Below, one piece after another: positions 31,354 to 42,066 of a stretch of DNA of 64,000 nucleotides. Position 1 is the first letter of the stretch. The number at the start of each line of letters is the position of its first letter. The stretch comes from Lepus europaeus (Eukaryota; Chordata; Mammalia; Lagomorpha; Leporidae), in NCBI RefSeq assembly GCF_033115175.1, contig NC_084839.1, positions 35,077,501-35,141,500 of the forward strand, written 5' to 3'. A program made the position numbers and the translations under genes. Below the pieces are notes generated by a model that was not told the origin of the DNA, made no database searches, and was given only the letters and a program-made list of their open reading frames with translations.

Positions 31354-33021
31354 GCCTATGAAACCATCCCCGTGGCAACAACAATGAATCTACTATCTTC
31401 CTTGGAAGAATGTACAACTGCATTGTATTTATTTCTAAATAACAGATTCTCAGATGCAATAAGTCTCATTTATCCATGGTCTAAAAACAGCACATACCAT
31501 GCCCTCATGTATGGTATCCTTATGGTTGTCAAGGCCATTCTGACTTTTGAGCCACAAGACATACAGATTGGAATGACTGCCGCAAAGGAAGCTTTGAAAA
31601 CCTGTAACAGTTTCCGAAAAAAGCCTAGGATAATGGCTTTGTCTCGTCTTGTGAGTAGACAGGGAATAAAAGCTATCAAAGAAGAAGAATTGCATGCAGA
31701 AGTCTGTTATGCTGAGTGTCTGATCTTGAAATCCACCATAACATTTATACAGGATGACAGCATGCTTGGTTTTCTTAAAAGTGGGATCAACGTTGGGTCA
31801 AGTTACCAAATATACAAAGACTGTCAGCAAGTATTAATGCATATACCTAATAACCAAAGCAAAGCCCACAAGCACCTGGTTGGAGGAGTCAAATTTGGAC
31901 TTGGAGCATTCAATTTAATGTTATCACTTGTGCCACCAAAGACTCTGAAACTGCTCAATATTGTTGGATATTCTGGTGATAGAGAGGTAGGCTTGGCTTT
32001 GCTTAATGAAAGTGCATCTGAGATCCATATAAATAATATTCTAAGTGTTTTAACTTTATTCTTCTATTATAGTTACATCTTTGTAGCTTTTGGTGTTGAA
32101 AAGGTTTCAATATCTGCTACAGAGAATCTCTTCTTAGTCTACCTCCATAAATTTCCAAACTGTGTGGTACTTAAATTTTTTCATGCACGTTTTACTATGC
32201 TGAGAGGAAATTTTGAAAGGGCACAGTTAAAATTACAGGAGTGCATTTTTACTCAGAATGAGTGGAAACAGATTCATCACCTCTGCTACTGGGAACTCAT
32301 GTGGTGTCACATCTTTATGCAAGAGTGGAGGCAGGCTTACCACTATGCCAACCTACTGTCTCAACATAGCAGGTGGTCCAAGGCAATTTATATGTACAGT
32401 AAAGCTATCATATTGGCTTTGCTTCCTTCTGAATTTGTGAAATCAGTGAGTGAGGACAGGAATGCTCTCTTCTTAAAAGTGGATAGCCTGAGAATCAAAT
32501 TTTTAGGAACTCCTGTGCCAATAGAAAAGTTTGTTGCTGAGAAAGGTCAGCGCTACGCTACGACTACAGGCTGGTTTACAGCACAGCCCCTTCTGGAATT
32601 CATTTATGCCTGGAGTGGTTTCCGAGTCATGAGCAAAAAAATAGAGCTTATTTCAAGCTGGCTATCCATAATTGACAAAGGAAAAGGCCTTTTACAAGAA
32701 AACCCAAATGAAGAATATGGCACAGATGACTTAAGTTTGTTAAATTTACTGAAAGGTCTGTGCCTGAAACACTTAGGTAAATATTTGAAGGCTGAGCACT
32801 ACTTTAATCGTGTCATTCAAAAGGAAAAATTCTTAAAATATGACCATTATCTGGTGCCATATACTTACTATGAACTGGGAATTCTACACTATCTAAAAGG
32901 AGATTATGCCAGTGCAACAAAAAACCTAGACAACATAAAAAACTACAAAGACTATTCCATGGAAGCCCGGTTACAGTTTAGGGCTCATATAGCCCTTGAG
33001 CAAATAGCTAAAGAAAAGTAA
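31201..33021 (+). CDS. TTC39D: TTC39D, tetratricopeptide repeat protein 39D, intronless, 606 aa
   Basis: Member of the TTC39 (IML2-like, DUF3808) family. Molecular role of TTC39D unknown; TTC39B is linked to lipid metabolism through LXR turnover. A single uninterrupted 606-codon ORF, within the usual 580-680 residues of the family. Residues 1-51 are three 17-residue imperfect repeats. The family domain starts near residue 68 (LEECTTALYLFLNNRFSDA). It includes KFGLGAFNLMLSLVPP and RYATTTGWFTAQPLLEF, and ends with canonical TPR helix pairs at about residues 512-584. Start: ATG at 31201 with A at -3 and an in-frame TAG upstream at 31171-31173. The lack of introns where paralogues have many suggests an old retrocopy. 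It lies between SRSF7 and GEMIN6, where mouse has Ttc39d. No canonical AATAAA is visible before the SINE at 33529. Confidence 0.93.
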   Translation: MSLILSKRENNQKDKLNMSLTLTKAGSDREIMLNRSLSLRRETDQEDTFEDAYETIPVATTMNLLSSLEECTTALYLFLNNRFSDAISLIYPWSKNSTYHALMYGILMVVKAILTFEPQDIQIGMTAAKEALKTCNSFRKKPRIMALSRLVSRQGIKAIKEEELHAEVCYAECLILKSTITFIQDDSMLGFLKSGINVGSSYQIYKDCQQVLMHIPNNQSKAHKHLVGGVKFGLGAFNLMLSLVPPKTLKLLNIVGYSGDREVGLALLNESASEIHINNILSVLTLFFYYSYIFVAFGVEKVSISATENLFLVYLHKFPNCVVLKFFHARFTMLRGNFERAQLKLQECIFTQNEWKQIHHLCYWELMWCHIFMQEWRQAYHYANLLSQHSRWSKAIYMYSKAIILALLPSEFVKSVSEDRNALFLKVDSLRIKFLGTPVPIEKFVAEKGQRYATTTGWFTAQPLLEFIYAWSGFRVMSKKIELISSWLSIIDKGKGLLQENPNEEYGTDDLSLLNLLKGLCLKHLGKYLKAEHYFNRVIQKEKFLKYDHYLVPYTYYELGILHYLKGDYASATKNLDNIKNYKDYSMEARLQFRAHIALEQIAKEK

Positions 33022-33528
33022 TAGCTTTGCGTATTATGAGTGAAATATCTGCAATCAACAGTTAGCAGGTAGAAAAAATGATTTCTTTGTGGAGAAAAAT
33101 CCAAGAGGCAGCTGCTAAGAATTTGATCAGTAGCAAGTAAGAAAGGACTTTGCCATGACTTTTCCCTGTTTCCTTCTGCATACCTATAAAATGGAATGTC
33201 TTAGACTGGCAAATGGAGTGATACTCATCCTTGAAAAAGGGCAAATGACATACATTATGAAAGTGCTCTCTGTTATGTTATTAATGTATTGATTATGTCA
33301 CATAACGTTTTCCAAATCTCAAAAAATGTTTTCAACATCTCAGTAGATAATGTATGCAATATGCAAGTAAAACAGTATAAGTAGCTACACTAGGGATCTT
33401 AGTGCTCTATAAATGTTTTTATTTTATTTTTATTTTTTTAAATTATTTCAGGTCTTACTGAGTTTTCAACAATGGTGCACTGAATGGGAGTAGCATGGAC
33501 TTACACATGATCATTTCTTTTCTTTTCT
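33022..33528. other. TTC39D 3' flank / 3' UTR
   Basis: Non-repetitive sequence after the TAA. No canonical AATAAA found up to the SINE at 33529; a TATAAA at about 33409 is the best variant. The 3' end of the mRNA may therefore lie further on. Confidence 0.45.
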
Positions 33529-34044
33529 TTTTTTTTTTTTAAAGATTTATTTGCTTGGGGACCAGGAGAAGCACCTGGCCCCTGACTTTGGATCAGCGTG
33601 GTGCGCCGGCCGCAGCTTGTCAGCTGCGGCACGTGGGCCGCAGTGGCCATTGAGGGGTGAACCAACGGCAAAAGGAAGACCTTTCTCTCTGTCTCTCTCT
33701 CTCACTGTCCACTCTGCCTGTCCAAAAAAAAAAAAAGATATATTTGCTTGAAAGAGTTACACAGAGAGAGGAGGAGAGGCAGAGAGAGAGAGAGAGAGAG
33801 AGAGGTCTTCCATCCGCTGGTTCACTCCCCAGTTGGCCACAACAGCTGGAGCTGTGCCAATCCGAAGCCAGGAGCTTCTGAGTCTCCCATGCGGGTGCAG
33901 GAGCCCAAGGAGTTGGGCCATCTTCTACTGCCTTCCCAGACCCTAGCAGAGAAGTGGAGCAGCCGGAACTCAAACCGGTTCCCATGTAGGATGCTGCGGC
34001 GCTGCAGGCAGCAGCTTTACCCACTACACCACAGCGGCCGGCCC
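33529..34044 (-). mobile_element. CSINE (minus) split by a young CSINE (plus)
   Basis: Outer minus-strand copy: 33529-33557 and 33734-34044, ending CACCACAGCGGCCGGCCCC. Inner plus-strand copy 33558-33733 is 5'-truncated (starts GGGACCAGGAGAAGCACC) and ends CTGCCTGTCC plus A tail. Duplicated target AAAGAT(T/A)TATTTGCTTG at 33541-33557 and 33734-33750. Confidence 0.93.
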
Positions 34045-34240
34045 CACGTGATCCCTTCTACTGGCTTTAGGTTTTGTCCTGTTTCATTAGGAAGCTCAGA
34101 TATGGATTTATAATGGCTACAGAGAAGAGAGAAGCCCCCTCCCCCCACCTTGTGTATGTATATACACACACACACACACATCTCCTTTGAAGATGATTGG
34201 AGGGGGCCAAGATAGGTCACTGGATTAAAAAACAAAAGGC

Positions 34241-34535
34241 CAGGGGCCAGCGCCGCAGGTCACTTCGTTAATCCTCTGCCTGCGGCACCTGCATCCCATA
34301 TGGGTGCTGTGTTCTAGTCCCGGCTGCTCCTCTTCCAGTCCAGCTCTCTGTTGTGGCCTGGGAGGGCAGTGGAGGATGGCCCAAATGCTTGGGCCCTGCA
34401 CCCGCATGGGAGACCAGGAGAAAGCACCTGCCTCCTGGCTTCAGATCGGCGCAGTGCCAGCCGTGGCGGCCATTTGGGGAATGAACCAACGGAAGGAAGA
34501 CCTTTCTCTCTCTTTCTCTGTCTATAACTCTGTTA
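34241..34535 (+). mobile_element. CSINE
   Basis: GGGGCCAGCGCCGCAGGTCA head; tail lost after CTATAACTCTGTTAAG. Confidence 0.88.
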
Positions 34536-35004
34536 AGTTAAGAAACAAAAAAACTAAACAGTTGGAGGAAGAGTTTAGTTACCAAGTAACCTTCCCTTAA
34601 CTGCCCTCCCTAAAGTATAATTCCTGTTAAGATCAGTGTTTCAACATTTAAAACCACTTAATCCATTCATTGCTAATCTGAGTATAAATAACACCTTTAA
34701 GGGTGGGACTTGATGTGGTTTTACCTGCTTTAGACATAAACACCAGCCCCTAATTTCTGGCAGCGCGTGTTCTCAGCGTGTGTTCTTAAAGGCACACTTT
34801 GAAACAGAAGTTGCTGGAAAAGTCTGACTCCCTGAGATACATCAGGAAGGCACATTATCTTAATGCTTTGGGTATCCAGATAACCAAATGGATCATAGTG
34901 AGGAATTAGTATTTCAAATTTAGCAATGCTTACAAAAACATTTCCCTCATACATTTTGACTTTTAAATGAACAATTGTGCTTGAATGATCCCCTATTTTT
35001 TAAC

Positions 35005-35165
35005 TAGTATAGTGTAATAGTTAGGGAGGCAGATTCTGGCGTGATTGCCTGGATTTTTATCCTAGCTGTTACCAACTTGGGTTTTGGTTTCCTTAGCTGT
35101 AAAATAGAATAATAGTACCTATCTCATGGATTTACTGTATTAAAAGTTGACTCACTAAATGCATT
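35005..35165 (+). mobile_element. MIR
   Basis: GTGTAATAGTTAGGGAGGCA, GGTTTTGGTTTCCTTAGCTG, TAAAATAGAATAATAGTACC and ATCTCATGGATTTACTG follow the MIR consensus order. Confidence 0.75.
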
Positions 35166-35384
35166 GTTCTTTTCTCTACTAAGAATAGTAGTGCGTTGTT
35201 ATCTAGAACAGAGAACTTGCTTGGAAGAAGCAAACATTCCTTTGTTACCTGCTTTTCGACCTGTTAACTTGCTTCTTCGGTTCTTAATTCATCTTAGTCA
35301 CTTACGAGTAACTCTCTGCCTAAATAACTGCTTTGTGTTATATAAAATACCCCAGCTTTCTCCAATGGAAAGCAGTTATGTTAA

Positions 35385-35500
35385 TCAGTTAGGTAAATAC
35401 TTATTGAATACCTACTATATGGAGGCACTGAACACAGTACTAAGGATATAAAGCATGATCTCTCTCCTGAGGGCCTTATCAGGGAGATAATTAGAAATGG
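35385..35500 (+). mobile_element. L2/MIR-like fragment
   Basis: TTATTGAATACCTACTATAT, then CAGTACTAAGGATATAAAGC and GGCCTTATCAGGGAGATAA. Confidence 0.5.
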
Positions 35501-36035
35501 GTTTTATTGTGGTTGGAAACATTTAAAACACTTACTTAACAAATAAGAATTTCTTTGTCCTCCCAAAGAGGAAATCTAAAAGTAGATAGTTCACGTGTGC
35601 AATGGTTTTTTTTTTTTTATCTTTCTGCTTAGCACATATGCCTTCTTGGTCCTGTTCCTCTCGGGGTGGAAAAAGACTGCCTCATCTCCAGGCCTTATGT
35701 CCAAGTCAGGCAGGCTGGAAAAATGGTAAGGGATGAAAAAGGCTTTCCCCCTCCCAGAGGCTCTGCCTTTTTATTTCCATCCTAGGGACATCAGCAGTTA
35801 TCTCATTGGTTAGAACTACTCATGAGACTACTCTTACTTGCGAGGGACACTGCATATTAAGTTGTAGCTTTCGAATGTCTTTAGGAGGTTCTGGAAAAGA
35901 ACTGTTCAATGAGCCAACCTCCAGTAGTTGCCACCACACATACAAATGTCAACTACAAAATGGTATTGAGGGCCACAATTGAAGAGAGGGCAAGGCCGCA
36001 GCCAGATCAAGGAAGCACCTAGAGAAGACTGCGTG

Positions 36036-36345
36036 AGGGATGTTGTGGTATAGTGGATTAAGCCTCCATTTCCAACGCTGCCATTCCATATTGGAATGCA
36101 AGTTCAAGTCCCAGCTACTCTGCCTCCCATCCACCTTCCTTTTAAAGCACCTAGGAAGGCAAAGGAAGATGTCTCAAGTACTTGGGACTTGCTACCACAT
36201 AGGAGACAAGGCTGGAGCTCCTGGCTTCCGCCTCTCCCAGCCCTTGCTGTTGTAGCCATTTAGGGAGTGAACCAGTGAATGGAAGATATCTTGCTCTGTC
36301 TCTCCCTTCCTCTGCCACTCTGCCTTTCAAATAAATATTTAAAAA
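36036..36345 (+). mobile_element. CSINE
   Basis: GGGATGTTGTGGTATAGTGG head; TTTCAAATAAATATTTAAAA tail. Confidence 0.88.
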
Positions 36346-36435
36346 AGAAAGACATGTACATAGAGAAATTACCAACTCCACCAAAATAAATGTTTTGTTA
36401 GTTTTTGAATCCTGGTTTTTAAAAAGTAGAGCATA

Positions 36436-36758
36436 GGGGCCTGCGCTGTGGCACAATGGGCTAATGCCCTGGCCTGAAGCGCCGGCATCCCACATGGGCG
36501 CCAGTTCTAGTCCCGGCTGCTCCTCATGTGATCCAGCTCTCTGCTAAAGCCTGGGAAAACAGTAGAGGATGGCCCAGGTCCTTGGGCCCCTGCACCCACA
36601 TGGGAGACCCGGAAGAAGCTCCTGGCTCCTGGCTTCGGATCGGCACAGCTCTGGCCGTTGTGGCCATCTGGGGAGTGAACTATCGGATACTCTCTCTCTC
36701 TGCCTCTCCTCTCTCTGTGTAACTCTGACTTTCAAATAAATAAATAAATCTTTAAAAA
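36436..36758 (+). mobile_element. CSINE, young, with TSD
   Basis: GGGGCCTGCGCTGTGGCACA head. AAAAAGTAGAGCATA at 36421-36435 and 36759-36773. Confidence 0.93.
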
Positions 36759-36824
36759 AAAAAGTAGAGCATAAACAACTACATCAATATATGCTTGAAT
36801 GGATAAATACAGAAATATAGAATA

Positions 36825-37490
36825 GGGGGCAGGCACTCAGCCTTGCAATAATATGCCTGTATTCCACGTTAGAGTACCTGGGTTTGATACCTTTTTTTTT
36901 TTTTTAATTTATTTTATTTTTTGCCAGGCAGAGTTAGACAGTGAGAGAGAGAGACAGAGTTATAGACAGTGTGAGAGAGACAGAGAGAAAAGTCTTCCTT
37001 TCCATTGGTTCACTCCCCTAATGGCTGCTACGGCCAGCGCTGTGCTGATCCGAAGCCAGGAGCCGGGTACTTCCTCCCGGTCTCCCATGTGGGTGCAGGG
37101 CCCAAGCACTTGGGCCATCCTCCACTGCCCTCCCGGGCCACAGCAGAGAGCTGGCCTGGAAGAGGGGCAACCGGGACTAGTACCTGGTGCACCAACCGGG
37201 ACTAGAACCCCGGGGTGCCAGCACCACAGGCGGAGGATTAACCAAGTGAGCCACGGCGCCAGCGCTGGCCACTGGGTTTGATACCTTATTTGGTTCCTGA
37301 CTCCAACTTTCAGCCAAAGCAGCCCTAGGAGGCAGCATGAGATAGCACAAATAGATGGGTCCCTGCTACCCATATGGGAGATGTGTATCAACATTCCTGT
37401 CTCCCAGCTTAGGCCCTGGGCCAGCCCTGGCTGCTGTGAGCATTTGGGAAGTGAACGAGCAGATGAGCATTCTTTCCTTCTGTCTCTCAA
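36825..37490 (+). mobile_element. CSINE (plus, old) split by young CSINE (minus)
   Basis: Outer copy 36825-36893 and 37288-37490. Inner minus-strand copy about 36894-37271, ending GAGCCACGGCGCCAGCGCTGGCC, includes a doubled GGGACTAG(T/A)ACC(T/C) segment. Duplicated target CTGGGTTTGATACCTT at 36878-36893 and 37272-37287. Confidence 0.92.
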
Positions 37491-37502
37491 AAATAATTAA
37501 TA

Positions 37503-37828
37503 AATTAATAGCAGGCATTGTGATGCACTGGGCTAAGCCACTGCTTGGGACAGCTGTATCTCATATTGGAGTATCAGTTTGAGTCCTACCTTCTCTGTTT
37601 CTAATCCAGCTTCATGCTAATGTGCCTAGGAAGGCAGCAGATGATGGCCAATGTACTTGGGTTCCTGCCACCCATGTAGGAGACCCAGATGGAATTCCAG
37701 GCTCCTGGCTTTGGCCTAGCCCAGCTCTGGCTGTTGTGGGCTTCTGGGGCATAAACCAGTGGATGGAAGATAGATCTCTCTCTCCCTCTCCCTGTCACTC
37801 TGCCTTTCAAATAAATATTACAAAACTA
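37503..37828 (+). mobile_element. CSINE
   Basis: AGCAGGCATTGTGATGCACT head; TCAAATAAATATTACAAAA tail. Confidence 0.87.
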
Positions 37829-37942
37829 AAGGAGATACTTCCAGTGGGTACTACTTGTTGAATGAATGGAAAACCTGGAGTGTTTTAAAAGTGTTGGACC
37901 AAAATGACCAGGGTTATTTTTTGCCTGATTATACTTTGTGTT

Positions 37943-38335
37943 CTAGTACATTTTCAGTTACTATAACAAAATACCTGAGGCTGGTTATTTTATAAAGAAA
38001 AGAAGCTGATTTAGCTTATAGTTCTGGACCTTGAAGAGCATGGTATCCTTATCTGTTCAACTCTAGTAAGGGCCCCCTTGGCTATAGTACACACATGATG
38101 GAAGTGTATACAGAAATCATCTGGTAAGACAGGAAGCTAGAACAACTTAGGAGTCAGGCTCTTTTAATAACAACACACTCTCTTGTGAACTAACTGGGTT
38201 CCCATGAGAACTGCATTAATCCCTTCTAAGTGCTTAGCCCCCAGTGACCAAGTTACCTTGCACATCGCTACATGGAACCAAGCTTTTAACACACAAATCT
38301 TTGGGGAACATGCTCAAACCATATCCACATCTTAG
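37943..38335 (-). mobile_element. MaLR solo LTR (MST/MLT1-like), antisense
   Basis: AGTTACTATAACAAAATACC, GAGGCTGGTTATTTTATAAA, GAAAAGAAGCTGATTTAGC, CCCATGAGAACTGCATTAAT, CTCAAACCATATCCAC. Old solo LTR; no coding capacity. Confidence 0.75.
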
Positions 38336-38516
38336 CAATGTTTTTTTGGTCTCCTGATCATATCTTCCATGAGGTATACTCAGCAAATTACTGTCTCTCT
38401 CCATCTTCTACCTAGTTTTCATACCCTACACTATGAACTGAAATTTGTGACAGTTTGGCTGGGGCAACATTATCTTTGCCCCACAATAAAGATCATTACA
38501 CAGTTTAAGAAGATTG

Positions 38517-38811
38517 ACATGGACTGGTAGTGTGGTTGTGGGCTAAGCTGATCCCTGCGATGCTGGCAACTATTTGAGTCCTGGCTGTTCTGCTCCCAAT
38601 GTAGTTCCTTGGTAAAATGCCTGGGAAAACAACAGAAGATGGCCTAAGTCCTTGGGCCCCCTGCACTGATGTGGGAGACCCAGAATAAGCTCTAGGCTCC
38701 CGGCTTTGGCCTGCCCCAGCCCCAGCCATGGAGGCCATTTGGGGAGTGAACCAGCAGATGGAAGCACCCCCACAATAACTCTGTCTTTCAAATAAATAAG
38801 TCTTTAAAAAA
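38517..38811 (+). mobile_element. CSINE
   Basis: ACATGGACTGGTAGTGTGGT head; AAATAAATAAGTCTTTAAAA tail; the polypyrimidine block is shortened. Confidence 0.85.
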
Positions 38812-38822
38812 TATAAGATTGT

Positions 38823-39148
38823 TGGGGCTGGGGCTGTGGCGGAGTGGGTTAACGCCCTGGCCTGAAGCACCAGCATCCCACATGGGCGCCAGTTCGAGAC
38901 CGGCTGCTCCACTTCTGATCAGCTCTCTGCTATGGCCTGGGAAAGCAGTAGAAGATGGCCCAAGTCCTTGGGCCCCTGCACCCACATGGGAGACCCGGAA
39001 GAAGATCCGGGTTCCTGGCTTTGGATCGGCGCAGCTCCTGCCGTTGCAGCCATCTGAGGAGTGAACTGTCGGATGGAAGACCTCTCTCTCTCTGCCTCTC
39101 CTCTCTCTGTGTAACTCTGCCTTTCAAATAAAAAATCTTTAAAAATAT
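38823..39148 (+). mobile_element. CSINE with TSD
   Basis: TTGGGGCTGGGGCTGTGGCG head; AATATATAAGATTG-type repeat at 38811-38822 and 39147-39159. Confidence 0.9.
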
Positions 39149-39631
39149 ATATAAGATTGACAGTTTTTAAATTTTATTTTCTTCAGGGCATTTAAGAAGA
39201 AATGTTTCTATCGCAATAAATTTTTGCTAAAATTAAAAAATGTACCTGAAAATCTAAAGCAAGTTTGAAGTTGGTAGGAAAATGTTTAAGTTGTGTATAG
39301 GTTTGATGGGAAGAGGCAAATCTTTCGAAGGAAACAGAGGGGAAAGAGGAAAGAAATCAGAGAATGTAAGGGGAGTGACATCAACTGAAGCTAGGAAGGC
39401 AGCAGGGGACCAATGGTTGGGGCTGACCTGAGAAATGAGGTGGCACCATTTGAAAGCAGTGAGGACCAGCTACAAGAGAGGGCCTTCTGAGAGCTTGTGT
39501 TAGGGAATGGGCTGTGAACCAGTTTATTGTAAGCCAGTTATTTGCATCAGCAATTCCTGGGAATGAGCTTTTAGTTTAAGAAGGGAAAGGGGCCAAGAAA
39601 GGAGGGAAATTACTCTAGTTATCATCCTTTT
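39149..39631. other. Intergenic, no gene seen
   Basis: Purine-rich, apparently single copy; no ORF with family resemblance. Confidence 0.4.
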
Positions 39632-39648
39632 AAAATGTTTAAGTTTTT

Positions 39649-39976
39649 TTTTTCTTTTTTTGACAGGCAGAGTGGACAGTGTGAGAGAGACAGAGAGAAA
39701 GGTGGTCTTCCTTTGCCGTTGGTTCACCCTCCAGTGGCCGCTGTGGCCAGCGCACTGCGCTGATCCGAAGCCAGGAGCCAGGTGCTTCTCCTGGTCTCCC
39801 ATGGGGTGCAGGGCCCAAGCACTTGGGCCATCCTCCACTGCACTCCCGGGCCACAGCAGAGAACTGGCCTGGAAGAGGGGCAACCGGGATAGAATCCGGC
39901 GCCCCGACTAGGACTAGAACCTGGTGTGCCGGCGCCGCTAGGCGGAGGATTAGCCTGTTGAGCCACGGCGCCGGCC
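39649..39976 (-). mobile_element. CSINE, young, with TSD
   Basis: GACAGGCAGAGTGGACAG to GAGCCACGGCGCCGGCC; AAAATGTTTAAGTTTTT at 39632-39648 and 39977-39993. Inserted at the tail of the older copy that follows. Confidence 0.94.
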
Positions 39977-40288
39977 AAAATGTTTAAGTTTTTAAAAATT
40001 TTATTTGAAAAGCAGAGAAACAAGGAGACAGACCTTTCATCTGCTGGTTCATTCCCCAAATGTGTGCCACAACCAGGGCAGGGGCAGGCAGAAGCCAGGA
40101 GACAAGAACTCAATCTGCGTATCCCACATACGTAGCAAGGACTCACAAGTATGTGAGCCACCACCACTATATCCCAGGGGACCCATTAGCAGGAAGCTGG
40201 ATCAGAAGTGTAGGAGCCAGGACTCCAATCAGGCACCCTTCTATAAGATGCAGACATATTTAACTGATAGGCTAACTGCTAGCTCCTC
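39977..40288 (-). mobile_element. CSINE, old
   Basis: AAAATTTTATTTGAAAAGCA to GGCTAACTGCTAGCTCC. Confidence 0.82.
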
Positions 40289-40342
40289 ATGAATTTTCTA
40301 ATGATTCCTCTCCTATAGGTATATCTCAAAAGCCAAAGTCCT

Positions 40343-40666
40343 GGGCCAGTGCCGCGGCTCACTAGGCACCCCGTGTTCTAGTCCTGGTTGGGGCACTGGT
40401 TCTGTCCTGGTTGCTCCTCTTCCAGTCCAGCTCTCTGCTGTGGCCCAGGAAGGCAGTGGAGGATGGCCCAGGTCCTTGGGCCCTGCACCCACATGGGAGA
40501 CCGGGAGGAAGCACCTGGCTCCTGGCTTAAGATGGGTGCAGCATGCCAGCCGCAATGTGCCAGCCATAGCAGCCACTTGGGGGGTGAACCAACAGAAAAA
40601 GGAAGACCTTTCTCTCTGTCTCTCTCACTGTCTAATTCTGCCTGTCAAAAAAAAAAAAAAAAAAAA
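40343..40666 (+). mobile_element. CSINE, young, with TSD
   Basis: GGGCCAGTGCCGCGGCTCAC head, A(24) tail; AAAAGCCAAAGTCCT at 40328-40342 and 40667-40681. Confidence 0.93.
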
Positions 40667-40681
40667 AAAAGCCAAAGTCCT

Positions 40682-41059
40682 TCATTCTACTGAATAGAAT
40701 AAAGCCTAAAGTGCAAATGAACAGTTGTCACAACTGGGTGTAGCTCTTCTAGCTGGATTTTTATTAAGCCAAATGTTTTAACTCATATTATAACAACTGG
40801 TATTTATATTAGCTTTTTGCAGATTTATAGCGCGCTCTAAGTGGTAAAATATAATCTAATCAACAAAGCGCTGTCACATTAATGTAATCAGACAATCATT
40901 CAAAGAGCAAAGGTTTTGGGAAGGGTTGTTGAAATGGTGACAATAAAAAATGTTTCAAGGATTATGTGGGACTTTAATCCAAAGTAGTAATGGAAAATCT
41001 GATTAGTTTTCCGTGTTTTCTACACCTTGGTTTGATAGTATTCCAATTAGGTTTTTGTA
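40682..41059. other. Intergenic, no gene seen
   Basis: AT-rich; no family recognised. Confidence 0.4.
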
Positions 41060-41294
41060 TATCTCCCTTGATTTTTTTTCAAACTAACAAGCAAATTTAA
41101 TAAAGTTGTGGAATATAAAATTGATACCATTTCTGTACACTAACAATGAACTATCCAAAAAGTAATAATCCCAGTTAGAGTAGCATAAAAATAAACAAAC
41201 ACTTAGGAATAACTTTAACCAAAGAGGTAAAGATCTGTACACTGAAAACTATAAAGTATTGATGAGAAAAATAAGAGGTATCTCCCTTGATTTT
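41060..41294 (+). mobile_element. L1 ORF2 internal fragment between 16-bp direct repeats
   Basis: Sense L1: AAAGTTGTGGAATATAAAAT, CACTAACAATGAACTATCCA, GGAATAACTTTAACCAAAGA, AAGATCTGTACACTGAAAAC. No poly(A). Bounded by TATCTCCCTTGATTTT at 41060-41075 and 41279-41294. Confidence 0.85.
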
Positions 41295-41865
41295 CACACT
41301 TATAGGATCTCAATGTTTATTGCCTTGTACCATTTGTCGGGATCACATTCCCAAAAGATTCTAGACCCCGCGAGTAGCCAAGTTAGTGCGTGACCACTAA
41401 GCAGAGGCGGGAGCAAGTCTTTTTCCACTTTGATTAGAAGAGTTGTACAGAGGGTCCGCTGGGGTGAATTCAATCTGAACCGGTGCACTTCATCTCCAAA
41501 GAGCAGGCATTTTAATTGCCCCGGGCGAGCCAAACAAGACCCTGGCCTATGGCTCCTCTCCACGCATGTTCATCTCACATTTCTAGAGCTTTGGTCCAAG
41601 TGCCTTAGGCCCAGGGTAAACGCGCACTTCTACGTCTATTTCCATTGAGGACACAGCACGAGCCTTCACTGCTGGAAAAAAAAAAAAAAAAGATGATTTG
41701 AAATGTCCATTGTGGTAATGGAGAGGGGAGACCCTAGTGAACACGAGAGCTTAACTACCGCTGTCATTATTATTAAAAATCTCCGCCCCAGCTCAGCGCA
41801 GCTACCCTTATAGCCCGAGGGAGCGACCGAAGCCGAAGACTACAAAGCAGAGAATTCTGGGGGAA
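41295..41865. other. GEMIN6 upstream region
   Basis: Repeat-free apart from an A(16) run near 41677. Moderately CpG-containing. No ORF with family resemblance. Confidence 0.5.
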
Positions 41866-42066
41866 GGAAGTGACGTTTGGCGCAAAGCATGCTGGTCTCA
41901 GGCGGGCTCCGCTCGATGCTTCAGCCTCACTCGGCGTGGCTGCGGATAACGTGGTGTTGCAAGGAGGTGTAGCCGGTTATTTCCCCTGTGTCAGGATCAG
42001 ACAAAAGTTAAGTACCGCTCGGCTCGAGGACCGCGTGGAGAACCGTGCGGCTGCAGACAGGACCGG
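41866..42066 (+). promoter_or_regulatory. GEMIN6: GEMIN6 promoter and probable untranslated exon 1
   Basis: A CpG-rich, repeat-free stretch beginning with GGAAGTGACG (41866-41875, ETS/CRE composite) and TTTGGCGC (41876-41883, E2F-like) runs to a donor-like CCGG|GTATGAG at 42067. It would splice to the acceptor at 42671. There is no TATA box. Exon limits are inferred; the motifs are seen. Confidence 0.5.

Noticed and set aside
36960-37490. 176-codon minus frame and 142-codon plus frame
   Set aside because: Both are translations of nested CSINEs. Similar frames (ALCYGLGKQ..., SRELDWKRG...) recur at most CSINE copies across the window.
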